This document shows positions 1 to 8,191 of a stretch of 64,000 nt of DNA, one piece after another. The stretch is from Gammaproteobacteria bacterium (GTDB taxonomy: Bacteria; Pseudomonadota; Gammaproteobacteria; Thiohalobacterales; Thiohalobacteraceae), in contig JAHJQQ010000050.1 in NCBI GenBank assembly GCA_018819175.1, positions 81,029-145,028 on the forward strand. The letters are read 5' to 3'. The position numbers were made by a program, and so were the translations under genes. Position 1 is the stretch's first letter. Every line of letters starts with the position of its first letter. Below the pieces are notes generated by a model, which had not been told where the DNA came from, searched no databases, and worked only from the letters and a program-made list of their open reading frames with translations.

Positions 1-125
1 CCCGCCTGACCCTGTGCCACCAGGGCATTGAACAAGGCCGTACGCAGATTGCCGAGATGGATTTCGCCCGTCGGACTGGGGGCGAAGCGTGTCTTAACCG
101 GTGTTTGTATGGGTGACTGAGTCAT
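1..125 (-). CDS. gltX: Glutamyl-tRNA synthetase, N-terminal part (cut by window edge)
   Basis: The minus strand starts with ATG at 125 and stays open to the window edge, giving 41 codons. The product begins MTQSPIQTPVKTRFAPSPTG and continues with EIHLGNLRTALFNAL. This is the N-terminal class I synthetase signature of GltX, with the HIGH-type element read as HLGN. The enzyme charges tRNA-Glu in the cytoplasm. The NLRTALFNAL stretch fits GltX better than the GluQ tRNA-modifying paralogue. The rest of the gene, including the KMSKS region, lies to the left of the window. It is divergent from the cyclophilin gene. Confidence 0.9.
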   Translation of the reverse strand, partial: MTQSPIQTPVKTRFAPSPTGEIHLGNLRTALFNALVAQGQA

Positions 126-291
126 AGCGCGGCAATGGTAACGGAAAGCCCTGATGTGGACAAAGCGACAGACAAGGACAGAGAACCGCCTGAACGTCCT
201 GCGCCAGACCACAACCCGGTGCGGGTAACTTTCTCGCACCGCACAAACCCTATATCATGGCGCCTCCGTGATCGAGGGAGTGCGCCACGCC

Positions 292-885
292 ATGTTTAGC
301 CTACGTCGATTGACCCTGAGTCTGGTGCTGTTCTGCTGTTTCATCGGCGGAGCCACCGCGAATCCGTCACCAACAGGAGCCACCACTGTGACTGTGCAGA
401 TGCAAACCAACAAGGGCCTGATTGTCCTTGAACTTGATGCCGCCAAGGCGCCCGAAACTGTCGCCAATTTCCTGGAATACGCCCGTGCCGGCTTCTACGA
501 CGGCACCATTTTTCACCGCGTCATCCCCAACTTCATGATCCAGGGCGGCGGCTTCGAGCCGGGCATGTCTCAGAAGGCTACCCGCGCCCAGATCAAAAAC
601 GAGGCCGATAACGGCCTGAAGAACGAGCTCGGCACCATTGCCATGGCGCGCACCTCGGACCCCCATTCAGCCACGGCGCAGTTCTTCATCAACACCAAGA
701 ACAATGCCTTCCTCAATCACAGCGCACCGAACTCACAGGGTTGGGGCTATTGCGTGTTCGGTAAAGTGACCGAGGGCATGGATGTGATCCAGGCCATCGA
801 AAAGGTCAAAACCGGCAACCGCGGCGGCCACGGCGATGTACCGCTGGAAGACGTGGTCATCGAAAAAGTCACCGTCGTCGAATAA
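292..885 (+). CDS. Cyclophilin-type peptidyl-prolyl cis-trans isomerase with signal peptide
   Basis: This 197-residue cyclophilin catalyses cis-trans isomerisation of X-Pro bonds. Core motifs are FHRVIPNFMIQGGGF, HSATAQFFIN and GWGYCVFG. The catalytic domain is closest to short PpiB-type enzymes, which are cytoplasmic in E. coli. Here the ATG at 292 adds a typical signal peptide (MFSLRRLTLSLVLFCCFIGG followed by an AxA site), so the main product should be periplasmic. An in-frame GTG at 388, nine bases after AGGAG, could start a leaderless cytoplasmic form. The open frame extends to 268, but 292 gives the best signal peptide. The gene precedes lpxH, the same neighbour as ppiB in many gammaproteobacteria. 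Confidence 0.88.
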   Translation: MFSLRRLTLSLVLFCCFIGGATANPSPTGATTVTVQMQTNKGLIVLELDAAKAPETVANFLEYARAGFYDGTIFHRVIPNFMIQGGGFEPGMSQKATRAQIKNEADNGLKNELGTIAMARTSDPHSATAQFFINTKNNAFLNHSAPNSQGWGYCVFGKVTEGMDVIQAIEKVKTGNRGGHGDVPLEDVVIEKVTVVE

Positions 886-925
886 TCAACTGGTGCCGGG
901 GCCATCCGCGCCCCGGCCATCTCTT

Positions 926-1657
926 GTGACCACCACGCTATTCATTTCCGACCTGCACCTGGACGCGCGCCGCCCGGCCGTGACCCGTCTGTTCCTCGAT
1001 TTCCTTGCCGATCTCGACCCGCAGCATTGTGCGGGGCTGTATATCCTGGGTGATCTGTTCGAGGCCTGGATCGGCGATGATGACGACGACGCGCATTACC
1101 AGCAGGTGCTGAGCGGACTGCGCGCAACGACTCAGCGCGGCGTGCCGATATGGGTCATGCATGGCAATCGGGATTTTCTGATCGGTGCCGATTTTGCCCA
1201 GGCGACCGGTTGCACACTGCTGGCCGATCCCACCCTGATCAACCTTGATGGCACACCGACACTGTTAATGCACGGCGATACGCTGTGCACGGACGATCAC
1301 GAATACCTGCAGTTCCGTCAAATGGTGCGCAACCCAGACTGGCAACGCCAGTTCCTGGCCAAGCCCTTAGCGGAACGCCGCCGGATCGCCGCCGATCTGC
1401 GCGAAACCAGCCGCCAGCGTACCGGCGAGAAGCAGGCCGAGATCATGGATGTGAGTCAACTGACGGTGTTGGAAACCTTGCAGCAGCACGGCGTGACTCG
1501 GCTGATCCATGGCCATACCCACCGCCCGGCCATACACCAACTGACGTTAGGCGGTCAGCCCGCGCAACGCATCGTACTGGGAGACTGGTACGAACAGGGC
1601 AGCCTGTTGCGGTGCGAGAATGGAACATTGCAGCTGCTCAATCTGCGCCTGCACTAA
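926..1657 (+). CDS. lpxH: UDP-2,3-diacylglucosamine diphosphatase
   Basis: LpxH hydrolyses UDP-2,3-diacylglucosamine to lipid X and UMP, the fourth step of lipid A synthesis, at the inner face of the cytoplasmic membrane. The calcineurin-type metallophosphatase motifs appear in order: SDLHLD near residue 8, GDLFEAWIGDD, HGNRDFL, LMHGD and HGHTHRPA. I chose the GTG at 926, giving 243 residues, close to the usual 240. The frame is open upstream to 836, but that stretch overlaps the end of the cyclophilin gene and has no family similarity. It lies 40 bases downstream of the cyclophilin gene and is probably cotranscribed with it. Confidence 0.93.
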   Translation: MTTTLFISDLHLDARRPAVTRLFLDFLADLDPQHCAGLYILGDLFEAWIGDDDDDAHYQQVLSGLRATTQRGVPIWVMHGNRDFLIGADFAQATGCTLLADPTLINLDGTPTLLMHGDTLCTDDHEYLQFRQMVRNPDWQRQFLAKPLAERRRIAADLRETSRQRTGEKQAEIMDVSQLTVLETLQQHGVTRLIHGHTHRPAIHQLTLGGQPAQRIVLGDWYEQGSLLRCENGTLQLLNLRLH

Positions 1658-1703
1658 AGCAGTCAGCCTGCGTGTCACTCATGCGCTGCAAGGTTGCTGG
1701 GGA

Positions 1704-2408
1704 TCACTGCAATCGCTCCTCGCTATACCCCTTAGGCACTGAGAACAACTCGGCGGCAACCGGCTGGTCACTGTGGAAATCCAGCAACGCGCGCTGCCAG
1801 CCATCCTGACGCAGCTCTAAAACAGGAAAGCCTGCCTGCAAATGCCGATCAATGGCATAAATGTAGTTCGCCATAAAACAGGGCGTGCGATAGTCTTCCG
1901 GCGTCTTGTCCAGATCCCGGTACTGACGCGCCGCGAGCACTGCCTGCATTTCACGCAGTGCCGCAACCACATCCGGCATCAGGCCCGGTACCACGGTCGC
2001 CTGCAGACACACCTGATCACCGCTGGAGAGTTGAAAATGACTGGCCGACTGCCCGGCGATTTTCGGCGCCTCCGGATCGGGTTGCAGTGAATCCTGCAGC
2101 GGTGGCTGCAGCGGCACCATCTCCGGCGGCTGCGACGCTTCGATCACCAGCACGGATCGTTGCTCGTGACTGACACTGTAAATACGCTGCGTCTGACGAT
2201 CGAAAAGTATGAAATCTCCATCATCATGTCCGTCATCGCTGCGTAAATAATTTTCCGTCACCAACATCCGACTTGAATAAGGCGCAACGCCGGCCTCCTG
2301 CTCCTCCCACATCAACAGCGTAGCCTGGGCCTGTGCGGCATCCGCCGAAACAGTCGGCAGAAAACAGGTCATGCCGCTCGCCAGCAGCCATACAAAATGT
2401 TTCATCAT
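1704..2408 (-). CDS. Secreted protein of unknown function
   Basis: I do not recognise this 234-residue protein. It begins with a signal peptide (MMKHFVWLLASGMTCFLPTV, then SADA), so it should be periplasmic or outer-membrane associated. The mature part is rich in short beta-type segments and has two cysteines, in QVCLQ and TPCFMANY, that could form a disulfide. The start codon shares one base with the TAA stop of the upstream DUF455 gene and uses GGAG inside that gene, so the two are translationally coupled. The second ATG at 2405 is an equally possible start. Its 3' end faces that of lpxH. Confidence 0.7.
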   Translation of the reverse strand: MMKHFVWLLASGMTCFLPTVSADAAQAQATLLMWEEQEAGVAPYSSRMLVTENYLRSDDGHDDGDFILFDRQTQRIYSVSHEQRSVLVIEASQPPEMVPLQPPLQDSLQPDPEAPKIAGQSASHFQLSSGDQVCLQATVVPGLMPDVVAALREMQAVLAARQYRDLDKTPEDYRTPCFMANYIYAIDRHLQAGFPVLELRQDGWQRALLDFHSDQPVAAELFSVPKGYSEERLQ

Positions 2409-3220
2409 TACTCCACGCCCCTGTCCAGGGTCTCCAAATCATCCAATTCCTCAGCACTGAAGCCTGCCTGTTCGCGTGCAGCGCGGTGAAACGGCCCTTT
2501 CACCCTGCCCGGCAGATGCTCTTTGAGTAATGCACGGAAGGTGGTCGCAGGCGTCAGATGGCGTTGTGCACAGCTATAGTCAAACCATCGCGAACCGATG
2601 GCGACATGACCGATTTCATCGCGGAGAATAATCTCCAATATCGCGACACTTTCGGGGTCTCCGGCCTCACGCAGTCGTTCCATCATACCCGGCGTCACAT
2701 CCAACCCACGCGCCTCAAGCACCCGCGGTACCAACGCCATGCGCAGCAAGACATCATGCCGGGTCTGCAAGGCCATTTCCCACAAGCCATTATGCGCAGG
2801 CAGATCGCCATAGGCGAAACCCAAGGCCTGCAAGCGATCACGTAGCAAACCGAAGTGATATGCCTCTTCGGCGGCAACTAAAGCCCAGTCACGATAATAG
2901 GCCTCCGGCATATCCGCAAACCGACACACTGCGTCCCAGGCCAGATTGATGGCATTGAACTCGATATGCGCGAGCGCATGCAACAACGCCGCCCGCCCGG
3001 CGTCACTGTGCAATCGACGTCGCGGCAGCTCTCTGGGAGCTACTAATCGCGGCAGCTCAGGTCTACCCGGCGCGTCGAGTGAGGTGCAATGCTTCTCAGG
3101 GCGGATTTTCAACTGGCCTGTTTGCAGGTCTGACCAGACGGATTGTGTCAATGCGCACTTGCGCGCCGGGTCTGGTTCCGCGAGACAGTTCAATGCTGCA
3201 GTATAGAAATCGGTTGCCAT
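2408..3220 (-). CDS. DUF455 ferritin-like di-iron protein
   Basis: This 270-residue protein carries the DUF455 pattern of a four-helix ferritin-like fold. Probable di-iron ligands are visible in HALAHIEFNAINLAWDAV, in AAEEAYHFGLL and in RDEIGHVAIGSRWF, the repeated E...ExxH arrangement. The pattern resembles the tRNA hydroxylase MiaE superfamily, but members of this group have no assigned substrate that I know of. It is probably a cytoplasmic oxidoreductase. It is the first gene of a two-gene unit, overlapping the downstream secreted-protein gene by one base. Family assignment is good and function is open. Confidence 0.85.
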   Translation of the reverse strand: MATDFYTAALNCLAEPDPARKCALTQSVWSDLQTGQLKIRPEKHCTSLDAPGRPELPRLVAPRELPRRRLHSDAGRAALLHALAHIEFNAINLAWDAVCRFADMPEAYYRDWALVAAEEAYHFGLLRDRLQALGFAYGDLPAHNGLWEMALQTRHDVLLRMALVPRVLEARGLDVTPGMMERLREAGDPESVAILEIILRDEIGHVAIGSRWFDYSCAQRHLTPATTFRALLKEHLPGRVKGPFHRAAREQAGFSAEELDDLETLDRGVE

Positions 3221-3280
3221 TATGAATAAATACGCTAACGGTTGGTTTGATAGGCCTCAAGTCAGTGCGGCCGCATCACT

Positions 3281-3366
3281 GTAGGGCGCAATAACGTAGC
3301 GTAATGCGCCGGATGTGTTTGCTAAAACATTCGGCGCATTACGGCCTTCGGCCTAATGCGCCCTAC
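3281..3366. repeat. Nested palindromic intergenic element
   Basis: GTAGGGCGCA at 3281-3290 pairs with TGCGCCCTAC at 3357-3366. A second inverted pair lies inside: GTAATGCGCCG at 3301-3311 with CGGCGCATTAC at 3332-3342. A small GGCCTTCGGCC hairpin follows. Outside, GGCCTCA near 3254 and TGAGGCC near 3396 may form a further arm. It fills the 235-base gap between the glycerate kinase stop and the DUF455 start. The layout is that of a REP or MITE-like element. No open frame is seen in the gap. Confidence 0.75.
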
Positions 3367-3455
3367 TGAACTTATGTGGGTCGAATTCAAGTCTGAGGCC
3401 ACGTCCGACATTACCTTGCTATTAAACAAAACAGCATCTGTTATACGAAACCGGC

Positions 3456-4691
3456 TTATGCATGCTTAAGGGCGATCACTAAATCAGTAACATTGGTTCC
3501 CGTAGGCCCCGTCTCGAGCAGATCGCCGCAGGCCTCCAGAAAGGCGCCGGCATCCGCACGCTTAAGCGCATGAAGTGCATCAAGACCCTCTTGCTGCCCA
3601 CGTGCGAGCGTACCACCGTCGATACAGGCGCCCGCGATTTCACCCGGGCCATCGCTCCCGTCGGTACCGGCCGCGAGCAGTGTTATGCGCTCATCGCCGG
3701 CAAGCTCAATCGAGGCAGCCAACGCCAGCTGCTGGCAACGCCCGCCTTGTCCAGGATGATCCGGTAACGTGACGGTGGTCTCGCCACCCCATAGATGTAC
3801 ACCGGGCGCAGCATCCCGCAGCTGCAGCGCCAAATCTCGCCCGACCTCGGCAGCCTCGCCGATGAGTCGTTCGGGATATCGAAAGACTGTGAGGCCCTGT
3901 GCATCCGCCTGCGCAGTCACTGCATCCAAGGCATGATCCAACCGTGCGACGATCTGAGTTTCCACACCCGCGCAGCCGGTCTGCTCAGGCACCTCAGGCA
4001 ATCCTACCAACAGCCCATTAATCCAGTCTGGCAGTTTCTCGGCGGCAATGCTGTCGGCGTAGCCCGCTGCCAGCAAACCTGAACCTATTATGCGCGGATC
4101 ATCACCAGGCACATCCGAAATCAGCAAAGCACGCGCTGACCGTCCACCGAGATAATCACAGAGCTGACCGCCTTTAATGCGTGATAAACGCCGACGCACT
4201 GCATTCATTTCATCTATAGCTAAACCACTCGCCAGCAACCACTGATTGACGCGCTGCAGATCGGCCAGCATCAGACCCTCCTGCAGCACCTCAATCAGGC
4301 TGGAAGCGCCGCCCGAAATCAGAAACAACCATTCGACATCGACAGGTGCCGTCGTCATCAAGTCCAATAGCCGTTGACCCACAGCAAGACTGCGCTCATC
4401 GGGTACCGGATGGCCGGACTCGATCACCTCGACGGAGGGAGCACAATGCACCGGCGCATAACCCGGCTTGGTGACCAGTAAGGCTCGTTCGATGCGTATG
4501 ACATCCTGCGCACCCGCCAGCATGCTGGCCGCCGCTTTACCGACGGCAACGGCCCACACCCTTCCCTGCAGTGGCTGCCGTTTCAGGTGTTCAGCCACGC
4601 AACGCCGGCCCTGTACTGCTTGTAGTGCACCTTGATAGAAAGCCAAGAGCAGGTCACGCGAAGATGTCGGGCTGCCAGGAAAATTATTCAT
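3456..4691 (-). CDS. gckA: Glycerate 2-kinase (MOFRL family)
   Basis: This 411-residue protein matches the GckA/TtuD glycerate kinase family. An N-terminal domain contains AVAVGKAAASML and a glycine-rich LISGGASSLIE loop, and the C-terminal MOFRL domain contains LLAAGTDGSDGPGEIAGAC. The family phosphorylates D-glycerate to 2-phosphoglycerate with ATP, feeding glyoxylate- or serine-derived glycerate into lower glycolysis in the cytoplasm. The DGSDGP segment near the C-terminus is the usual active-site signature. The ATG at 4691 is supported by domain alignment; no strong ribosome site is seen. It is a single gene, divergent from the hypothetical gene at 4840. Confidence 0.9.
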   Translation of the reverse strand: MNNFPGSPTSSRDLLLAFYQGALQAVQGRRCVAEHLKRQPLQGRVWAVAVGKAAASMLAGAQDVIRIERALLVTKPGYAPVHCAPSVEVIESGHPVPDERSLAVGQRLLDLMTTAPVDVEWLFLISGGASSLIEVLQEGLMLADLQRVNQWLLASGLAIDEMNAVRRRLSRIKGGQLCDYLGGRSARALLISDVPGDDPRIIGSGLLAAGYADSIAAEKLPDWINGLLVGLPEVPEQTGCAGVETQIVARLDHALDAVTAQADAQGLTVFRYPERLIGEAAEVGRDLALQLRDAAPGVHLWGGETTVTLPDHPGQGGRCQQLALAASIELAGDERITLLAAGTDGSDGPGEIAGACIDGGTLARGQQEGLDALHALKRADAGAFLEACGDLLETGPTGTNVTDLVIALKHA

Positions 4692-4839
4692 AATGTTATA
4701 AGCTTACGAATCATTTAACAGGCACATCCTCAGGCTTAATATTTAGTAAAGTTTGGCCATGACAAATATCCGCTTTGACAGCACTGAATTTTGTGGCGCA
4801 TTCTGGGGCCATCTACTACAGCTTTTCAGGGGGCGTGTC

Positions 4840-5190
4840 ATGAACGAATGCAGGCATCTTCTGGAAGTGTATGAGCCTTATGGCTACGAGGGCCCCAATC
4901 CTGTGCATGTGCATGGTAGCTGTGTACTGCGCGGTCCCAACGGGGCTTCCTACTACCTGGTCAATATCGACGGGGTTATGGAACTGGACCAAACCGCGGT
5001 TATGCAGTTGCTGATCCTGCCACGCTATAACGGCGACAAGATCGAGCGCGCCAAGGAAAGCACGTGCACTGTCAATATCGCACGGGTTCTACCGGGCATC
5101 ACCTTGAGTCCCGACGCCGCCTTCGCCTATACCGACATCATGCATTGGGGCGTCGGCAAAATCGTACCCTCCAATGGTAGCGCGCGTTAA
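4840..5190 (+). CDS. Hypothetical protein, 116 residues
   Basis: I do not recognise this protein. The open frame reaches back to 4753, but the ATG at 4840 is preceded by CAGGGGG at a proper distance and is the best start. The product is soluble-looking, with no signal peptide or membrane segment. It has a His-rich turn (NPVHVHGSCVLRG) and ends IMHWGVGKIVPSNG. Codon use resembles its neighbours. It stands alone between glycerate kinase and metZ, ending before a strong stem-loop. Confidence 0.6.
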   Translation: MNECRHLLEVYEPYGYEGPNPVHVHGSCVLRGPNGASYYLVNIDGVMELDQTAVMQLLILPRYNGDKIERAKESTCTVNIARVLPGITLSPDAAFAYTDIMHWGVGKIVPSNGSAR

Positions 5191-5222
5191 CAAAGCTGCC
5201 GTTCAAATCTTGATTCTGTAAT

Positions 5223-5259
5223 CGAAGCAGGGTGAGCGAACAACGCCCACCCTGCTTCG
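5223..5259. terminator. Stem-loop between convergent genes
   Basis: CGAAGCAGGGTG at 5223-5234 pairs perfectly with CACCCTGCTTCG at 5248-5259, a 12-bp stem. It lies between the convergent ends of the 4840 gene and metZ, so it probably acts on both transcripts. There is no clear T-run on either side, so termination may be partial. Confidence 0.6.
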
Positions 5260-5263
5260 CGCC

Positions 5264-6457
5264 TCAACCTGCCAGGTCATCCAGCCCACGCGCCAGATCC
5301 GCGCGAATATCCGCGATATCCTCCAGACCCACCGCGATTCGAATCAGCCCGTCGCGGATACCGGCGTCCGCCCGCTGCTCCGGCGTCAATCGTCCGTGGG
5401 TGGTGGTCGCCGGATGGGTGATGGTGGTTTTCACATCGCCCAGATTGGCCGTGATAGACAGCATGCGCGTGGCATCGACAACGCGCCAGGCATCCGCCTG
5501 ACCGCCGCGGGTCTCGAAGCTGAGGATGCCACCGAAATCACGCTGCTGTTTGACTGCCAGAGCATGCTGCGGGTGTGACGGCAGGCCCGGGTAATACACA
5601 CGCGCTACCGCCGGGTGCGCCTCCAGCCAGGTCGCGAGCGCCACGGCATTCGCGCTGTGCGCGCGCATCCGCAATGACAGTGTTTCCAACCCTTTCAGAA
5701 ACACCCAGGCATTGAACGGGCTCATGGTCGGTCCACAGGTACGCAAGAAACCGTACACATCCTTGCCGACACGCTCGGCATCCCCAACCACCGCCCCGCC
5801 GACACAACGCCCCTGTCCATCAAGATATTTGGTCGCCGAATGGATCACGATATCCGCGCCCAGTTCCAGTGGCTTTTGCAATGCCGGCGTGCAGAAGCAA
5901 TTGTCGACCACCAACAGACAATCGTGCGCATGCGCAAGATCTGCCAGCGCGGCGATATCGCCAAGTTCCGTGAGCGGATTGGAGGGCGTCTCGATAAACA
6001 GCATGCGGGTTTCGGGTCGTATCGCCGCCTTCCAGGCATCCAAATCTGCCAGCGGTACATAACTGGTCTCGATACCGCAGCGCCCCAGGTAGGTACTGAA
6101 CAACACTGTCGTAGTACCGAACACGGCGCGTGACGACACCAGGTGATCGCCCTGCTTCAACAAGCCCAGACAGGTCGCCAGGATCGCGGACATACCCGAG
6201 GCCGTCGCCACACAGACCGCACCACCTTCGAGTGCGGCAAGTCGCTGCTCGAAGTTACGCACGGTGGGATTGGTGAAGCGTGAATAGATGTTGCCCGGCT
6301 GGGCGCCGGAGAAGCGTGCGGCCGCCTCGGCCGCGTTGGCGAAGACATAGCTTGAGGTTGGAAAAATCGGCTCCGCGTGCTCACCTTCCGCCGTGCGGTG
6401 TTGTCCGGCGCGTATCGCCAGGGTATCGAAACCGTAATCGTCTAATTCAAAATCCAT
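5264..6457 (-). CDS. metZ: O-succinylhomoserine sulfhydrylase
   Basis: MetZ is a PLP enzyme of the Cys/Met metabolism family that makes homocysteine from O-succinylhomoserine and sulfide. Visible motifs are PIFPTSSYVF near the N-terminus, YSRFTNPT, and the PLP-lysine segment HSATKYLDGQGR. The ATG at 6457 follows GAGGATAATGTC and gives 397 residues, the usual size; the frame is open to 6493 without family similarity. Its position after purF matches Pseudomonas-type genomes, where direct sulfhydrylation replaces the MetB/MetC route. A SAM-II riboswitch and terminator in its leader indicate repression by S-adenosylmethionine. Confidence 0.93.
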   Translation of the reverse strand: MDFELDDYGFDTLAIRAGQHRTAEGEHAEPIFPTSSYVFANAAEAAARFSGAQPGNIYSRFTNPTVRNFEQRLAALEGGAVCVATASGMSAILATCLGLLKQGDHLVSSRAVFGTTTVLFSTYLGRCGIETSYVPLADLDAWKAAIRPETRMLFIETPSNPLTELGDIAALADLAHAHDCLLVVDNCFCTPALQKPLELGADIVIHSATKYLDGQGRCVGGAVVGDAERVGKDVYGFLRTCGPTMSPFNAWVFLKGLETLSLRMRAHSANAVALATWLEAHPAVARVYYPGLPSHPQHALAVKQQRDFGGILSFETRGGQADAWRVVDATRMLSITANLGDVKTTITHPATTTHGRLTPEQRADAGIRDGLIRIAVGLEDIADIRADLARGLDDLAG

Positions 6458-6504
6458 GACATTATCCTCGCCACGTCGATGACCAACAGCCATTTTCCGG
6501 GCAT

Positions 6505-6540
6505 AAAAAAACCCGCCTCCAGCGCACGCGAAAGCAGGTT
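6505..6540 (-). terminator. Intrinsic terminator in the metZ leader
   Basis: On the minus strand AACCTGC pairs with GCGGGTT (one G-U pair), followed by a run of six T. It lies three bases after the SAM-II aptamer region and 48 bases before the metZ start codon. The order of aptamer, terminator and gene suggests control by premature termination, although SAM-II can also act on translation. Confidence 0.75.
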
Positions 6541-6542
6541 GC

Positions 6543-6595
6543 CCTCGCTTTAGCTGTATTTATTAGGCGCCCGCAAGCTGAGTCAAATTGGCGCC
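6543..6595 (-). promoter_or_regulatory. SAM-II riboswitch upstream of metZ
   Basis: The minus strand reads GGCGCC (6595-6590), then AATTTGACTCAGCTTGCG, then GGCGCC (6571-6566), then TAATAAATACAGCTAAAGCG. The order of P1 stem, AUUU-containing loop, second P1 strand, AUAAAU, then GCUAAA matches the published metX SAM-II aptamer, whose 3' part reads GUGAUAAAUGUAGCUAAAAA. GGCGCC is self-complementary and makes the P1 helix. SAM-II RNAs bind S-adenosylmethionine and shut off methionine synthesis genes, which fits the downstream metZ. SAM-II is best known from alphaproteobacteria. Confidence 0.85.
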
Positions 6596-6653
6596 ATATG
6601 CCTGAAGACTAGATAACCGATCTGCCGCTGTCAAGCGACAGCAGCGAGCGGGA

Positions 6654-8168
6654 TCAGGCGTTGTTATACATTCCGATGACCTCATCAACCTCCGCGTCAC
6701 GACGTTCCGTTTTGGCATTGTCACTGCGTTGATTCTGGAGGTTATCGAGATACTCGCCGTTTACATCACCGGTTATATATTCACCGCTGAAGACCGAGCA
6801 ATCGAAGGTGCCGAGCTTGTTGTTGCCCTTGCGCACCGCGCTGATCAGATCATTGAGATCCTGAAACACCAGGCGATCGGCACCGATCTCCTCGGCGATC
6901 TGATCGACATCCCGGCCGTGCGCGACCAATTCTTCGCGGTTCGGCATATCGATGCCGTAGACATTCGGGAAACGCACCGGCGGCGCAGCCGAGGCAAAAT
7001 AGACCTTGCGGGCGCCGGCATCGCGGGCCATCTGGATAATCTGCTTTGAAGTAGTACCGCGCACAATGGAGTCATCGACCAGCAACACATTCTTGTCCCG
7101 GAATTCCAGGTCGATGGCATTGAGTTTCTGACGCACCGATTTCTTGCGCTGCTGCTGGCCCGGCATGATAAATGTGCGGCCGATATAGCGATTCTTGATG
7201 AATCCTTCGCGGTATTTCACACCCAGGCTGTTGGCGAGTTGCAGCGCCGAGGTACGGCTGGTATCCGGAATCGGAATCACCACGTCGATATCGTGATCTT
7301 TCCATTCACGCTCAATCTTGGCGGCAAGCTTCTCGCCCATGCGCAGGCGCGCCTTATGCACCGAGACATCATCAATAATGGAATCCGGTCGTGCCAGATA
7401 GACATACTCGAAAATGCAGGTGGCATAGCGCGGCTTTTCAGCACACTGCTGCGTGAACAACTGTCCGTCCTGGGAAATAAAGATCGCTTCGCCGGGCGCC
7501 ACATCGCGCACCAGCTCATAACCCGCGACATCCAGCGCAACACTTTCCGAGGCCACCATGTACTCAGAGCCCTTGGGGGTTTCACGCTTACCAAACACAA
7601 TGGGACGTATGCCATAGGGGTCACGGAAGGCGACAATACCGTAGCCGGTCACCATCGCCACGGCGGCATAGGCACCACGGCAGCGCCGATGCACGCCGGC
7701 GACGGCCTCGAAGATATGCGTTTCATCGATGCGTAGCGTGCCCTGACGTTGCAGTTCATGCGCGAAAACATTGAGCAGAATTTCCGAGTCGGAATCGGTA
7801 TTGATATGCCGCAGATCTTCGCGGAACAGATCCTGTTTAAGCTGATTGGCGTTGGTGAGATTGCCGTTGTGCGCCAGACTGATGCCGAATGGCGAGTTAA
7901 CATAGAACGGTTGCGCCTCGGCGCTGGACTCGCAACCGGCTGTGGGATAACGCACATGACCGATACCCATATTGCCTAGCAAGCGCAGCATGTGGCGGGT
8001 GTGGAAGACATCGCGTACCAGACCATTATCTTTGCGCAGATACAGGCGCTGATCATCACTGGTCATAATGCCGGCGGCGTCCTGACCACGATGCTGCAAG
8101 ACGGTCAGCCCGTCATACAGAGCCTGGTTAACCATGTCGCGGCCTACGATACCTATGATTCCACACAT
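6654..8168 (-). CDS. purF: Amidophosphoribosyltransferase
   Basis: PurF transfers ammonia from glutamine to PRPP, making 5-phosphoribosylamine, the first committed step of purine synthesis. The protein starts MCGIIGIVG, so Cys2 becomes the N-terminal nucleophile of the glutaminase domain. SLAHNGNLTNA follows. The phosphoribosyltransferase domain carries the PRPP loop LLVDDSIVRGTTSKQI at about residue 365-380. Length 504 is normal. It lies 23 bases after cvpA, the conserved cvpA-purF pair. A GCTGTC/GACAGC hairpin just past the stop (about 6629-6644) may separate it from metZ. Confidence 0.97.
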   Translation of the reverse strand: MCGIIGIVGRDMVNQALYDGLTVLQHRGQDAAGIMTSDDQRLYLRKDNGLVRDVFHTRHMLRLLGNMGIGHVRYPTAGCESSAEAQPFYVNSPFGISLAHNGNLTNANQLKQDLFREDLRHINTDSDSEILLNVFAHELQRQGTLRIDETHIFEAVAGVHRRCRGAYAAVAMVTGYGIVAFRDPYGIRPIVFGKRETPKGSEYMVASESVALDVAGYELVRDVAPGEAIFISQDGQLFTQQCAEKPRYATCIFEYVYLARPDSIIDDVSVHKARLRMGEKLAAKIEREWKDHDIDVVIPIPDTSRTSALQLANSLGVKYREGFIKNRYIGRTFIMPGQQQRKKSVRQKLNAIDLEFRDKNVLLVDDSIVRGTTSKQIIQMARDAGARKVYFASAAPPVRFPNVYGIDMPNREELVAHGRDVDQIAEEIGADRLVFQDLNDLISAVRKGNNKLGTFDCSVFSGEYITGDVNGEYLDNLQNQRSDNAKTERRDAEVDEVIGMYNNA

Positions 8169-8191
8169 TGCAGTACTACCTCGCCTAGCGC

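Noticed and set aside
1..125. GluQ (glutamyl-Q tRNA-Asp synthetase) as identity of the left-edge gene
   Set aside because: GluQ usually reads LHFGSLVAALGS after the PSPTG motif; here the reading is IHLGNLRTALFNAL, which fits GltX.
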